Notes: a model not told the origin generated them from the letters alone. A stretch of DNA of 64,000 nt from CAYRJD01 sp965212125 (GCA_965212125.1 OZ243045.1:1550001-1614000), one strand, 5' to 3'; numbered from the stretch's first letter, positions 48,756 to 57,802 are shown. A program made the numbers and translations.

Positions 48756-50408
48756 TTGACTGAGTCGCTGTCACCGGATTCGCCTTGGCGCGGCCATCTA
48801 CCCGGCGGCGGCGCTAACGGCGCTAATGGTGGAACCGGCGGCGGCGCTGACGGAACTGGCGGAACTGGCGGCGCGGGCGCGGGCTCTTTTGATATGGCAG
48901 CCCTGAGCGCTGGCGGCACATTGCCAGCCGTTTGGCACGCCAACTGGACGGCCGCACCCGACCGCGACCTAATACACGACTCGACCTATGGCTGGCTGAC
49001 CGCCGGGCAGATCGCACGCAGCGTTGCGGAATGTGTGGCACGGTTGGCTGGCCTCGGCGTAGCGGCGAGCGACCGGGTGCTGCTGAGCGCGGCGAACTCG
49101 ACCGAGCTTGTTGTCGCTCACGTTGCGTTGTTGTCAATGGGCGCAGTGGTTGTGCCGATTAATCCTTCGTATCAGCGGGCGGAGCTGATTCACATAGCCG
49201 AGCAGACGCAGCCCGTGTTGGCTTTGCTGGGCGACGACATTGCTGAAAGCTGGAGCGGGTGGCTTGGCGCGGCGGTCGCCGTGCCAAGCTGGGCGGAGGT
49301 GGTTTCGGCCTCAGTTGCCGCTGGCATTGCACCCGGCCCTACCCAAGCCACCCCAACTCCAGCCGCCCTGTCCCCCACCGACGGCGCCTTGCTCATTTTC
49401 ACCTCCGGCTCCACCGGCACCCCCAAAGCCGCCCTGCTCTCGCACGCCAACCTGCTGGCATCGGTTCGCTCGATCGAGCTGGCGTGGCGCTGGACATCCG
49501 ACGACGTGCTGTTTCTCACCTTGCCGCTATCGCACATGCACGGGCTGGGCGTGGGCTTGTACGGCACCTTCACCTGCGGGGCGAGGGTGATGCTGAGCGA
49601 AGGCTTTGAGGCCGGCGCCGCCCTTGATGCCATCAAAACCCACAAGGCCACCATGTTCTTCGGCGTCCCGACCATGTACACACGCCTGCTTGAGTCCGAG
49701 CGGGTCGGCGAGCTAGCGCAGCTGCGGTTGTGCGTGTCCGGGTCAGCGCCGCTGCCGGCACCGGTCGCTAGCAGGTTCGCCGAGCTAACCGGCCTGCACG
49801 TCTTGGAGCGTTACGGGATGACCGAAACTTCGATGCTGGTCTCCAATCCCTACGAGGGCGAGCGGAGGCCGGGGACCATCGGTTTTCCTCTGCCGGGCGT
49901 GCAGCTGCGATTGGCACCGGGCAGCAATGAGATTCAGGTGCGCGGTCCCAACGTGTTTGGCGGGTACTGGCAGGCCGATGCCGCAGCCCCGAACGAGGCG
50001 AACGAAACGGCGTTCGTTGACGGCTGGTTTTGCACTGGCGACATCGGTGAGATTTCCGACGATGGCTACGTGTCAATCGTTGGTCGCAGCAAAGAAATAA
50101 TCATTAGCGGCGGCTACAACATTCATCCGCGTGAGGTTGAAGAAGCCATCGAGCAACATGACGCGGTGGCGCAGTGCGCGGTGGCGGGCGAACCCGACGA
50201 CAAGTGGGGCGAGGTGGTGGCGGCTTACGTGGTGCTTGGTGATGAAGCCGCGGGTGCTGGCGATGCGATCAGCCTGGCGGAGTTGCAGGAGTTTTTGTCT
50301 GATCGCTTAGCAAACTACAAACGACCACAGCGGTTTTATGTGCTAGGGGCTCTGCCGCGCAATGCCATGGGCAAAGTGCAGCGGCATCTGCTCAAGCCAC
50401 CCAGCTAA
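48756..50408 (+). CDS. AMP-forming acyl-CoA ligase, malonyl-CoA synthetase-like
   Basis: Activates a carboxylic acid through an acyl-adenylate to its CoA thioester. Core motifs: P-loop FTSGSTGTPKAALLSHANLL, LPLSHMHGLGVGLYGTFTCG, SGSAPLPAPVASRFAELTG, ERYGMTETSMLVSNPY, TGDIGEISDDGYVSIVGRSK, IISGGYNIHPREVEEAIEQH and the catalytic Lys in RNAMGKVQRHLL. The HGLGVGLYGTFTCG and SNPYEGERRPGTIGFPLPG segments resemble MatB. The frame opens at TTG 48756, five bases from tRNA-Glu; this yields a Gly/Ala-rich 45-residue N-terminus, and ATG 48894 (MAALSAGGTL) is an alternative start. It is monocistronic and converges on glpD. Confidence 0.85.
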   Translation: MTESLSPDSPWRGHLPGGGANGANGGTGGGADGTGGTGGAGAGSFDMAALSAGGTLPAVWHANWTAAPDRDLIHDSTYGWLTAGQIARSVAECVARLAGLGVAASDRVLLSAANSTELVVAHVALLSMGAVVVPINPSYQRAELIHIAEQTQPVLALLGDDIAESWSGWLGAAVAVPSWAEVVSASVAAGIAPGPTQATPTPAALSPTDGALLIFTSGSTGTPKAALLSHANLLASVRSIELAWRWTSDDVLFLTLPLSHMHGLGVGLYGTFTCGARVMLSEGFEAGAALDAIKTHKATMFFGVPTMYTRLLESERVGELAQLRLCVSGSAPLPAPVASRFAELTGLHVLERYGMTETSMLVSNPYEGERRPGTIGFPLPGVQLRLAPGSNEIQVRGPNVFGGYWQADAAAPNEANETAFVDGWFCTGDIGEISDDGYVSIVGRSKEIIISGGYNIHPREVEEAIEQHDAVAQCAVAGEPDDKWGEVVAAYVVLGDEAAGAGDAISLAELQEFLSDRLANYKRPQRFYVLGALPRNAMGKVQRHLLKPPS

Positions 50409-50445
50409 CTAGCCCTCCCGCAACCAGCTCGCAGCCAGCCCACGG

Positions 50446-52371
50446 CTAGCCCAGCCGCGGTCCGCGTTGGCGGGCATCAACCGCAGCTAGGCGAGCCGCA
50501 GCTGCGCTCTGATCCGTTTCCGACATCTGGCTGGCCCGCTCAGCATCCACTCGCTCGGTGTAATAGCGCACCTCGTCTTGGGTTTGCTGCGCCGTCCACC
50601 CAAGCTCGGTCGCCATCAGCTGCGCCACTTCAGCGGCAACATTCACGGCGCGGTCGGGCGTCTCCACCGACAGTCGCGTGCGGCGGGTCAGCACATCGTC
50701 AAGGTGCAGGGCGGCTTCGGCACGCACCGCATAAACAACCTCGGCTCGCAGATAGCCAAGGCCTGGCACCAGCGGGCCGGCCAGCGAATCATTGGCAGCG
50801 ATCAGGTCAAGCACCGCAGGGATCTGATCGCCGTGGCGGCTCAGCAGATGCATCACGCTCGTCAGGCTGAGGCCCGATTCGCCGGCTATCTCATCGCAGC
50901 GCTGCAGCAGTCGCTGCCAGCCGCTCGCACCCATCAACGGCAGCGAAGCGGTAGCGGATCGTGGCGCTTGCAGTCCGGCGGCGCTGACTGCGGCATCCAC
51001 CGCTGCGGCCGCCATCACCCGGTAGGTGGTGTACTTGCCGCCCTTGATCGACACCATGCGTGGGGCCGGTTGCGTAACGGAATGCTCACGGCTGAGCTTG
51101 CTGGTGTCGGAATCTTCGCCCGTCAGCAGAGGTCGCAGCCCGGCATAGACGCCGCACACATCGGCCTCGCTCAGCGGCTTTGCCAAAACCTTGTTGATCT
51201 CGGTCAGCAGATATTCGATGTCGCTGTGGCTGGCGGCGGGATGAGTGCGATCCAGCTTCCAGTCGGTGTCGGTGGTGCCGATGATCCAATGGGTGAACGA
51301 GCCGCTGGCGGTGCGGCTGCTGGCGGGCCAGGGGATGACGAACAGCACGCTCGTGTTGGTTGTGAAAACCATGCCGGTGCTGGAATCGATGCGGTCGCGC
51401 TCTATTACTAGGTGGATGCCCTTTGACACCCTGACGGCGGTGTTGTTGGGCGCGGTATCGCCGGGCGGAGCGGCGATGCCTTTGGACGCCAGGGCATCTA
51501 GGTCGTCGCTCCACACGCCGGTTGCGTTGATCACCGCCGCGGCGCTGATGCGCAGCTGCTTGCCCGTCTCTCGATCGGTCGCAGTAACGATGGTCGTGCC
51601 TTCGGTATCTGGGTCGCCTGTGGTGCTGGCGGTGCCCGTGTCGGCGGTGCTTGTGTCGCCCGCAGTGTCGCCCGCAGGGTTGCCCGCGCCAGCATCGGTC
51701 GCCACTCCCGTCACCTGCACCGAGGTCAGCACGTGAGCGCCATAGGTCGCAGCCGTGCGAGCCAACGCCAATGTGTGCCGGGCGTCATCGGTTTGCGCGT
51801 CCCAATAAATAACGCCGCCGTGATGCGCAGCCTGATCCAAGCTCGGCGCCAGCCGCTGCGCCGCCTCAGCGCCCACCTTCTTGTGGCGCGGCAGCGAGTC
51901 CGACTTGGCAACACCGATGCGAGCCAGGAAGTCGTAAAGCGTCACCCCCACCCGCACATAAAAACGGCGAACGAGCCCCGCCAGGCGAGTTCGGGGCTGC
52001 GGCAGCAAATACAAAAACGAAACCGGCGACACCAGATGCGGCGCCAGCTTGGAAGCTATTAGCGACCGCTCGCGCAGCGCCTCTCGCACCAGCCCAAACC
52101 GCCACTGCTCCAAATACCGCAGCCCGCCGTGGATGAGTTTGCTGGAGCGACTGGAAGTGCCGGCTGCGATGTCGCTTTGCTCTAACAGCACGACGCTCAG
52201 TCCGCGTGCCGCGGCATCCAAGGCGCAACCCGCTCCGGTAACTCCGCCGCCGATCACGACCAGATCAATCGTGGCGTCGGCTGACTCGGCTAGCGCAGCC
52301 AACGACGCTGCCCGCTGCGCTGCGCCTAACTCCCCGGTCGGGTTGTCAGCTCGCACGGTGTTGCTGGGCAA
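50446..52371 (-). CDS. glpD: Glycerol-3-phosphate dehydrogenase (FAD)
   Basis: Membrane-associated flavoprotein oxidising glycerol-3-phosphate to dihydroxyacetone phosphate and passing electrons to the quinone pool. The dinucleotide motif is VVIGGGVTGAGCALDAAARG, then TSSRSSKLIHGGLRYLEQWR and LTHPAAS-like substrate parts, IKGGKYTTYRVMA, and the C-terminal four-helix DAO_C domain (residues 510-620). A 40-residue Thr/Asp/Gly/Ala insert (GDTAGDTSTADTGTASTTGD region, about residue 250) is unusual. The start is TTG 52371 or GTG 52356. Length 641 against the usual about 560-580 reflects the insert. Confidence 0.92.
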   Translation of the reverse strand: MPSNTVRADNPTGELGAAQRAASLAALAESADATIDLVVIGGGVTGAGCALDAAARGLSVVLLEQSDIAAGTSSRSSKLIHGGLRYLEQWRFGLVREALRERSLIASKLAPHLVSPVSFLYLLPQPRTRLAGLVRRFYVRVGVTLYDFLARIGVAKSDSLPRHKKVGAEAAQRLAPSLDQAAHHGGVIYWDAQTDDARHTLALARTAATYGAHVLTSVQVTGVATDAGAGNPAGDTAGDTSTADTGTASTTGDPDTEGTTIVTATDRETGKQLRISAAAVINATGVWSDDLDALASKGIAAPPGDTAPNNTAVRVSKGIHLVIERDRIDSSTGMVFTTNTSVLFVIPWPASSRTASGSFTHWIIGTTDTDWKLDRTHPAASHSDIEYLLTEINKVLAKPLSEADVCGVYAGLRPLLTGEDSDTSKLSREHSVTQPAPRMVSIKGGKYTTYRVMAAAAVDAAVSAAGLQAPRSATASLPLMGASGWQRLLQRCDEIAGESGLSLTSVMHLLSRHGDQIPAVLDLIAANDSLAGPLVPGLGYLRAEVVYAVRAEAALHLDDVLTRRTRLSVETPDRAVNVAAEVAQLMATELGWTAQQTQDEVRYYTERVDAERASQMSETDQSAAAARLAAVDARQRGPRLG

Positions 52372-52466
52372 GGTTGCTAGGCAAGGTCGCTAGACAAAGT
52401 TGCTAGGCAAGGCTCTTGGGCGAAACTGCATCCACGACGGTCAGGCTATGTGTGTAAGTTGCCAAA

Positions 52467-54668
52467 ATGCCGTCCGAACCGACCTCACCCATGGAGCGGG
52501 TCTCCTCGCTGATGCTGTACCTGATGTCGGGCAGCCGCACGAAAACCCGCCAAGAAATATGTGAGGAAACAAACCTCTACGGCAAAGACTGGGATGACGA
52601 GAGCAGCCGCAAGCAGTTCAATCGTGACCTGCAGGCCATCCGTGAGCGGGGCATCCGAATCCATCAAGACAAAGATGACGACGTCAAGGTGGCGTATCGC
52701 ATTGACTCCGATGATGCTTCTTTGACGCTGAGCAATCCTCTAACCGATGATGAGCTAATTGCGCTCAGGCTCGCCGCTGCTCGTATCGACCTCAAGCAAG
52801 AGTGGGACATAATCGCGGTCAACAAGCTCATCGCAGCGGGCGACGGCGATCAAGAAATAATGCCGGTTGGCGACCTGTCGGGTTGGGTGGTCAACATGCC
52901 GGTGACGGAGCATCTGCCGGTACTGGTGGAGGCGGCGGCGAATCGGGCCGAGCTCACTTTTTCTTACAGCGGCAAGAAGCGGGTCGTCAAGCCGCTGGAA
53001 ATCATGGCTCAGTCTGGCTCGCGCTATTTGGCGGCGCTGGACGACGGCGTGCTCAAAAAGTTTCGCATCGACCTGATTGAGGGCGACATAAAGCTGGGTG
53101 AGGCTGGCAGCTTTGAGCCGCAGCCCGCCGTTGATTGGGCGGAAGAGCTGCCCGAAGATCCGCTGATGCTGCGCATTGACGAAGAGCTGGCTTGCGTGGT
53201 GGCCATCGACAACCAGCTGGCTCAGCAGGCTCAAGACAGGCGCGGCAAGGTGATCAACACGCACGACGATGGGTCGATTGAGCTAGAGGTGCAGGTGCGG
53301 AACCGCCGAGGATTACTGGTTTGGCTTTATGAGCTGGGTCGGCATGCGAAGGTTCTTAGCCCGTCGGATGTGGCGGAGGAGCTCAAGTCTTCGCTTGCGC
53401 ATTTGACTCAGCCGCCAGGTGGATCGTCTGCTGGCTCACCCGCGGGTCAGCCGCCAAGCCAGGCCGATGGTGCTGACGGTGGTGACGGTGGTGACGGTGC
53501 TGACGCCGGCGGGGGCGGCGGCGGCGGCGGTGACCAAGCCGGGGACGGCAGCGCCGGAGGCGGCGGCACCACGACAAGGCGATCATTTCGTGAAGACATT
53601 TCGCTGCTGTTTGCGATCGTGCCGTGGGCTTACGGACGCGGCCACACAACCATCGCCGACGTGATGGCTGCGTTCAGCCTCTCCAAAAAAGCGGCGTTGG
53701 CGCTGCTGCGGCCCGCCTCTGTGTTTGAGGTGGAAGATACGAACGGGTTTTCCGATATGGGCTACGTGCTTTTGGCCGAAGATCGCGCCGACGATGACCA
53801 CATAGAAACGCTTGACCCGTCGCAGATATTCATGGCTTTTGATAAGCAGGTGTTGCTCGACAAGCCGTTCGACCTCTCCATGCAAGAAGCCGCCGGGTTG
53901 CTGCTTGTGGTCAGCACGGCGATGAGCATTCCGGGCTCCGACCCCGACGGAGCGTTGGCATCTGGGTTTGCGAAGGTGCGTGAGGAGTTTGGCAAGAAGC
54001 TGAAGCTGTCTGCCAACCCGGAAAATCCGAAGTGGGCTGACGAGCTGACTGCGGCTATTGACCGGCGGCGCAGCGTTTCAATGCGTTACGACTCTCACTC
54101 GCATGGCGAGGTCATAGAGCTAACGATGAACCCGCTGAAAATGTTGAACCAGAACGGCCACTGGTATTTGATTGCGGCACCGGCGAAGTCTGCGGCGGAG
54201 GAGGCGGCGACGGGTGCGGCGGGTGCGACGGGTGCGGCGGGGCAAGAGCAAGAGCAAGAGCAGGATGCGATCAGCCTGTATCGGATGTCTCGCATTGATT
54301 CGGTGCAGGAAACCGGCGAGGAGTTTGTTAGCGACTTTGCCAGCGAAGATCTGACGTTTGAAAAAGCCAAGGAGTACGCGGCCACTCAGCGTGTTGTGCT
54401 GTCTATTCCGCAGGATCGGATGCGCATTGTTGAGCGGTATCCGGCTGAGGCGATTCGCAGTGCTAGCGGTAGCGGCGGTGGCGGCGGTGCCGACCAAACC
54501 CGCGTGATCGCCGAATACGACCTGCGCTCGCCAGCCATCTTGGGGATGATGCTGATGCTTTTGGGCGAGGGCACTCAGATTATGAACACAGACGAGCTGC
54601 CTGAGAGCTTTCTGCGTGCCGGGCAAGACTCTGCGGCGCAAATCCTGTCCCAATACGAAGCGGGCTAA
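52467..54668 (+). CDS. pafBC: Fused PafB-PafC WYL-domain transcriptional regulator
   Basis: A 733-residue protein of two tandem HTH-WYL modules: module 1 begins with ERVSSLMLYLMSGSRTKTRQ, a winged helix with a large WCX-type tail (about 1-315); a Gly/Asp-rich linker of about 50 residues (GGGG runs) follows; and module 2 begins with REDISLLFAIVPWAYGRGHT (about 370-730). This matches PafB and PafC in order. PafBC heterodimers, or their natural fusions as in Arthrobacter, activate the RecA/LexA-independent DNA damage response in actinobacteria. The second WYL region has an inserted Ala/Gly/Glu stretch (TGAAGATGAAGQEQEQEQ). ATG 52467 is 95 bases from the divergent glpD start. No proteasome or paf gene is next to it. 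Confidence 0.87.
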   Translation: MPSEPTSPMERVSSLMLYLMSGSRTKTRQEICEETNLYGKDWDDESSRKQFNRDLQAIRERGIRIHQDKDDDVKVAYRIDSDDASLTLSNPLTDDELIALRLAAARIDLKQEWDIIAVNKLIAAGDGDQEIMPVGDLSGWVVNMPVTEHLPVLVEAAANRAELTFSYSGKKRVVKPLEIMAQSGSRYLAALDDGVLKKFRIDLIEGDIKLGEAGSFEPQPAVDWAEELPEDPLMLRIDEELACVVAIDNQLAQQAQDRRGKVINTHDDGSIELEVQVRNRRGLLVWLYELGRHAKVLSPSDVAEELKSSLAHLTQPPGGSSAGSPAGQPPSQADGADGGDGGDGADAGGGGGGGGDQAGDGSAGGGGTTTRRSFREDISLLFAIVPWAYGRGHTTIADVMAAFSLSKKAALALLRPASVFEVEDTNGFSDMGYVLLAEDRADDDHIETLDPSQIFMAFDKQVLLDKPFDLSMQEAAGLLLVVSTAMSIPGSDPDGALASGFAKVREEFGKKLKLSANPENPKWADELTAAIDRRRSVSMRYDSHSHGEVIELTMNPLKMLNQNGHWYLIAAPAKSAAEEAATGAAGATGAAGQEQEQEQDAISLYRMSRIDSVQETGEEFVSDFASEDLTFEKAKEYAATQRVVLSIPQDRMRIVERYPAEAIRSASGSGGGGGADQTRVIAEYDLRSPAILGMMLMLLGEGTQIMNTDELPESFLRAGQDSAAQILSQYEAG

Positions 54669-54677
54669 CTTTTGCTT

Positions 54678-55475
54678 ATGGCTGAAACCGAACTGCTCTT
54701 TCTTGACGACGCTTACGCGCCCTCAATGGATGCCACGGTGCTCGAAGTGCGCGACGAAGCTGACACGGCTGACGGCGACAGCGGCAACGGCAACGGCAGC
54801 GGTGTGGCGGTAGCGCTTGACCGAACCGTCTTCTATGCGACCAGCGGTGGCCAGCCGCATGATGTCGGCACATTGCAAAGCGCCGACGATGGCTCGGAAC
54901 TGGCGGTGGTTGATGTCCGCAAGCAGGGCGACCTGGTGTGGCACTGGCTGACCGCGGCCAACGGCGACACAGCCAGCATCCCTGCCAGCGTCTCGGTTGG
55001 CAGCAAGGTCACGGGCACCATCGACTGGGAGCGCCGCCACCAACTAATGCGAACCCACACCTCGCTGCACATCTTGTGCGGCGTGATTTGGAATGAGTGG
55101 GAGGTTTATGTGACCGGCGGAAACATGGAGCCGCTGTCGGCACGAATGGACTTTGAGTTTGGCACTCTGCCCGAAAATTTTTCGCAGCATCTGACCGATC
55201 TGGTCAACCAAGAAATCGCCGCCGACCGGCCGATTGAGATCAGCTACCTGGATCGCAGCGCAGCCGCAGCGGACAGGGATCTAATCCGCACGAAGGTGAA
55301 TCTCGTGCCAGAGTCGGTCAAGCGTCTGCGCATCGTTGACATTGTCGGACTTGACAAACAAGCCGACGGTGGCACCCACGTTGCGTCAACTTCAGAGGTC
55401 GGTCGATTTGAAATCACCAAAACCGAATCCAAAGGTAAGGGCAACAAGCGCGTGCGAATAGCGCTGCACGACTAG
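54678..55475 (+). CDS. AlaX-like alanyl-tRNA editing domain protein, copy 1
   Basis: A stand-alone editing domain that would deacylate mischarged tRNA-Ala (Ser or Gly). Motifs: DRTVFYATSGGQPHDVGTL near residue 55; the zinc His pair in RRHQLMRTHTSLHILCGVI; and the later GLDKQADGGTHVASTSEVGR, where the C-x3-H zinc site of AlaRS/AlaX reads D-x3-H. A Gly/Asn/Asp insert precedes the first motif. The start is ATG 54678 rather than TTG 54672. It lies nine bases after pafBC and is duplicated just downstream. Confidence 0.85.
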   Translation: MAETELLFLDDAYAPSMDATVLEVRDEADTADGDSGNGNGSGVAVALDRTVFYATSGGQPHDVGTLQSADDGSELAVVDVRKQGDLVWHWLTAANGDTASIPASVSVGSKVTGTIDWERRHQLMRTHTSLHILCGVIWNEWEVYVTGGNMEPLSARMDFEFGTLPENFSQHLTDLVNQEIAADRPIEISYLDRSAAAADRDLIRTKVNLVPESVKRLRIVDIVGLDKQADGGTHVASTSEVGRFEITKTESKGKGNKRVRIALHD

Positions 55476-55530
55476 TTAGCTGAGCACCTGGCGTATCGGC
55501 GGGGCAATAGGCGACGTCTAGACTCTGCCC

Positions 55531-56259
55531 ATGACTGAAACTGAACAACTTTTTCTTGACGACGCTTACGCGACCTCAATGGATGCCACGGTGCTCGAAG
55601 TACGCAACGCCGAAGGCGGCGGCAAAGGCGTGGCGGTAGCGCTTGATCGAACCGTCTTCTATCCAACTAGCGGTGGTCAGCCTCATGATGTCGGCACATT
55701 GCAAAGCGCCGACGATGGCTCGGAGTTGGCGGTGGTTGATGTCAGCAAGCAGGGCGACCTGGTGTGGCACTGGCTGACCGCGGCCAACGGCGACACAGCC
55801 AGCATCCCTGCCAGCGTCTCGGTCGGCAGCAAGGTCACGGGCACCATCGACTGGGAGCGGCGCCACCAACTAATGCGAACCCACACTGCGCTGCATATTT
55901 TGCGCGGCGTGATCTGGAATGAGTGGGAGATTTCTGCAATCGCCGGAGATTTGGAACCGCTATCAGGACGCATGGACTTAAGACTTGACGATCTGTCGGA
56001 GGATTTCGCACAGAATGTGACCGATCTGGTCAACCAGGAAATCGCCGCCGACCGGCCGATTGAGATCAGCTACCTGGATAGCAGCGCAACCGCAGCGGAC
56101 AAAAAACCGGCCCGCATCGTTGACATTGTCGGGCTTGACAAATCACCCGACAGCGGCACTCACGTTGCGTCAACTTCAGAGGTCGGTCGATTTGAAGTCA
56201 TCAAAACCGAATCCATAGGCAAGGGCATCAAGCGCGCGCGAATTGTGGTGCACGACTAG
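55531..56259 (+). CDS. AlaX-like alanyl-tRNA editing domain protein, copy 2
   Basis: A 242-residue twin of the preceding gene. The central region (SGGQPHDVGTL through IDWERRHQLMRTHTALHIL) is almost identical, while two regions differ: the strand after the His pair (ISAIAGDLEPLSGRMDLRL) and a deletion of about 18 residues that in copy 1 read RDLIRTKVNLVPESVKRLR. The zinc-site region reads GLDKSPDSGTHVASTSEVGR, again D instead of C. Such asymmetric divergence with conserved catalytic histidines suggests functional specialisation or early decay. The 25 bases ending each copy are identical (55466-55490, 56250-56274). Confidence 0.85.
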   Translation: MTETEQLFLDDAYATSMDATVLEVRNAEGGGKGVAVALDRTVFYPTSGGQPHDVGTLQSADDGSELAVVDVSKQGDLVWHWLTAANGDTASIPASVSVGSKVTGTIDWERRHQLMRTHTALHILRGVIWNEWEISAIAGDLEPLSGRMDLRLDDLSEDFAQNVTDLVNQEIAADRPIEISYLDSSATAADKKPARIVDIVGLDKSPDSGTHVASTSEVGRFEVIKTESIGKGIKRARIVVHD

Positions 56260-56997
56260 TTAGCTGAGCACCTGCACGATTACGTAGCCCGCTATCAGCG
56301 TCAACGCAATACGAAACAACCACCCGAACGTTCGTTCGCTCTCTCGTCGCAGCAGCTTTGCGCCCAGCCAAGTGCCCATAACGCTGCTCGCTGATCCGAA
56401 AACGATTACCGCCCACCAGTCAAACCACGCAAAGGTGGCGATCACAAACAACGTCAGTTTGATTAGGTGCCCCAGCATTTGGAAGACCGAAAATGTCGCA
56501 ACGGTTGAGGTGCGGTTGCCCAACTCACGGCGAACAACCGGTCCGATCACTGGTCCGACCGCTCCCACCGGCACCTGCAGCAAGCCGCTGAGTCCGCCCA
56601 GCCAAAAGAAGGCTCTGCTGCCTGAGCCAAGCACTTTTGTAATCGTGGATAGCGCGGCGGGCCACCATCCGGTCAGCAACGCAAACAACGCAATTGCTAC
56701 CTGTGCAGCGTTCACCGGCGTGATGGTCGCTAAGAAATAGCCGGCCACGACGCCCGGCACTAGCAGCACCAAGAACGGTTTCATCGCAAACTTCGCCACG
56801 TCTTTGCGCAGCACGTAGCCGCGCGAGCCGTTCGCCATTACCTGCAGCACGGCGTGGATGGGCACCGCTTCTAGCGGGTCCATAAATCCCAGCATCACCG
56901 CTAGCAGCAGCACTCCGCCGCCCAGCCCCACCGCTGAGCTAATGGCTGCGCCGACGCCTGCGGCTAGCGCTATCACTATTACTTCGGCGGTTTCCAT
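56260..56997 (-). CDS. TauE/SafE-family (TSUP) membrane transporter
   Basis: A 245-residue protein of about eight helices in two repeats. Family features are LAAGVGAAISSAVGLGGGVLLL at the N-terminus, with the GxGGG segment, PLEAVPIHAVLQVMANGSRG, and the repeat GGLSGLLQVPVGAVGPVIGPV. Members export sulfoacetate or sulfite and related anions; the substrate cannot be told. Its stop abuts the AlaX copy 2 stop base to base (56259/56260). Start ATG 56997. Confidence 0.86.
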   Translation of the reverse strand: METAEVIVIALAAGVGAAISSAVGLGGGVLLLAVMLGFMDPLEAVPIHAVLQVMANGSRGYVLRKDVAKFAMKPFLVLLVPGVVAGYFLATITPVNAAQVAIALFALLTGWWPAALSTITKVLGSGSRAFFWLGGLSGLLQVPVGAVGPVIGPVVRRELGNRTSTVATFSVFQMLGHLIKLTLFVIATFAWFDWWAVIVFGSASSVMGTWLGAKLLRRESERTFGWLFRIALTLIAGYVIVQVLS

Positions 56998-57014
56998 GGG
57001 GCGATTTATTCTGC

Positions 57015-57770
57015 TTACTCTGCCGAAACAAGCCGGAACAGCTCGACCGCTGCGTGGCCGCCCACCGCTGAGCCGGCCGCCTTTAGCGAGTCCTTCACTC
57101 TGCTTGCGAACCGGGCAATCTGGTCGGGATCATTTGCGTCGGCGATGTCGTGAGTGCTGACGAACTGGCTTTGATGCATTAGCAACGCCGCAACCTTTTT
57201 GTCCGCGTGCTGGGTCGCAACCGACTCGGCGTGATTCGGTTCGTCCGCCTCAAACAACAGCAAGCTGTGTGGACGATGCGGGTTGAGCCCGTGCTCGCTT
57301 TTGTGGTCGGGAAAGAAAAACGGGTCGCGCGCCGCGAACACTCCCTCCACCGCAAGCTGCCCGGCGTGGCGATGGTCTGGGTGAATCCGATAGCGCTTCC
57401 ACGGGTCGTGTCCCAGCACCACGGCTGGTTTTAGTCGGCGGATCTCATACACCACCTTTGCCCGTTGTGTCAAGCCGCTTTCTAGCTCGCCGTCGGTGTA
57501 ACCCAAGAACACGATCTCCCCGGCGGTCGCTCCTAGCGCATCGGCCGCGGCTCGCTGCTCGGCTTGGCGGGTGCGCACCAGTTCGGCTTGGTCGCAGGTC
57601 GGGTCCCAAGTGCCTTTTGAGCCGTCGGTGCAAACCACGTAATGCACCAAGGTGCCGGCGTCGGCCCACTTGGCCAGCGTGGCTCCGCACTGAAACTCTG
57701 CGTCGTCCGGGTGCGCAACGATGACCAGCGCCACTGGTGGCGGGGCGAGGTCGGTGGAGAAGTCAGGCAC
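57015..57770 (-). CDS. PIG-L family N-acetylglucosaminyl-type deacetylase
   Basis: Zinc hydrolase of the LmbE/MshB fold. The metal motif VIVAHPDDAEFQCGATLAKW is near the N-terminus (His and Asp-Asp), VCTDGSKGTWDP follows, and the third metal ligand is in RIHPDHRHAGQLAVEG. Known members deacetylate GlcNAc-inositol in mycothiol synthesis (MshB), mycothiol conjugates (Mca) or GlcNAc-PI. The start GTG 57770 (VPDFSTDLAPPPV) leaves a 32-base gap after cofC; the frame is open to 57881 but would overlap it and gives a low-complexity Thr/Arg N-terminus. It is co-directional with cofC. No other mycothiol gene is in the window. Confidence 0.86.
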   Translation of the reverse strand: MPDFSTDLAPPPVALVIVAHPDDAEFQCGATLAKWADAGTLVHYVVCTDGSKGTWDPTCDQAELVRTRQAEQRAAADALGATAGEIVFLGYTDGELESGLTQRAKVVYEIRRLKPAVVLGHDPWKRYRIHPDHRHAGQLAVEGVFAARDPFFFPDHKSEHGLNPHRPHSLLLFEADEPNHAESVATQHADKKVAALLMHQSQFVSTHDIADANDPDQIARFASRVKDSLKAAGSAVGGHAAVELFRLVSAE

Positions 57771-57802
57771 GCGGTTGTCTGGTCTAGCGCAAAGGGGGCT
57801 GG

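Larger units (their letters stand above)
54678..56274. repeat. Tandem duplication of the AlaX-like gene reaching into the TauE/SafE gene
   Basis: The two gene copies are followed by an identical 25-mer, gcacgactagttagctgagc plus acctg (55466-55490 and 56250-56274). In the second position its last 15 bases are the final codons and stop of the convergent transporter gene; in the first they are a fossil of that gene end. The duplicated block thus ran from the AlaX gene into the neighbour's 3' end. Confidence 0.85.
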
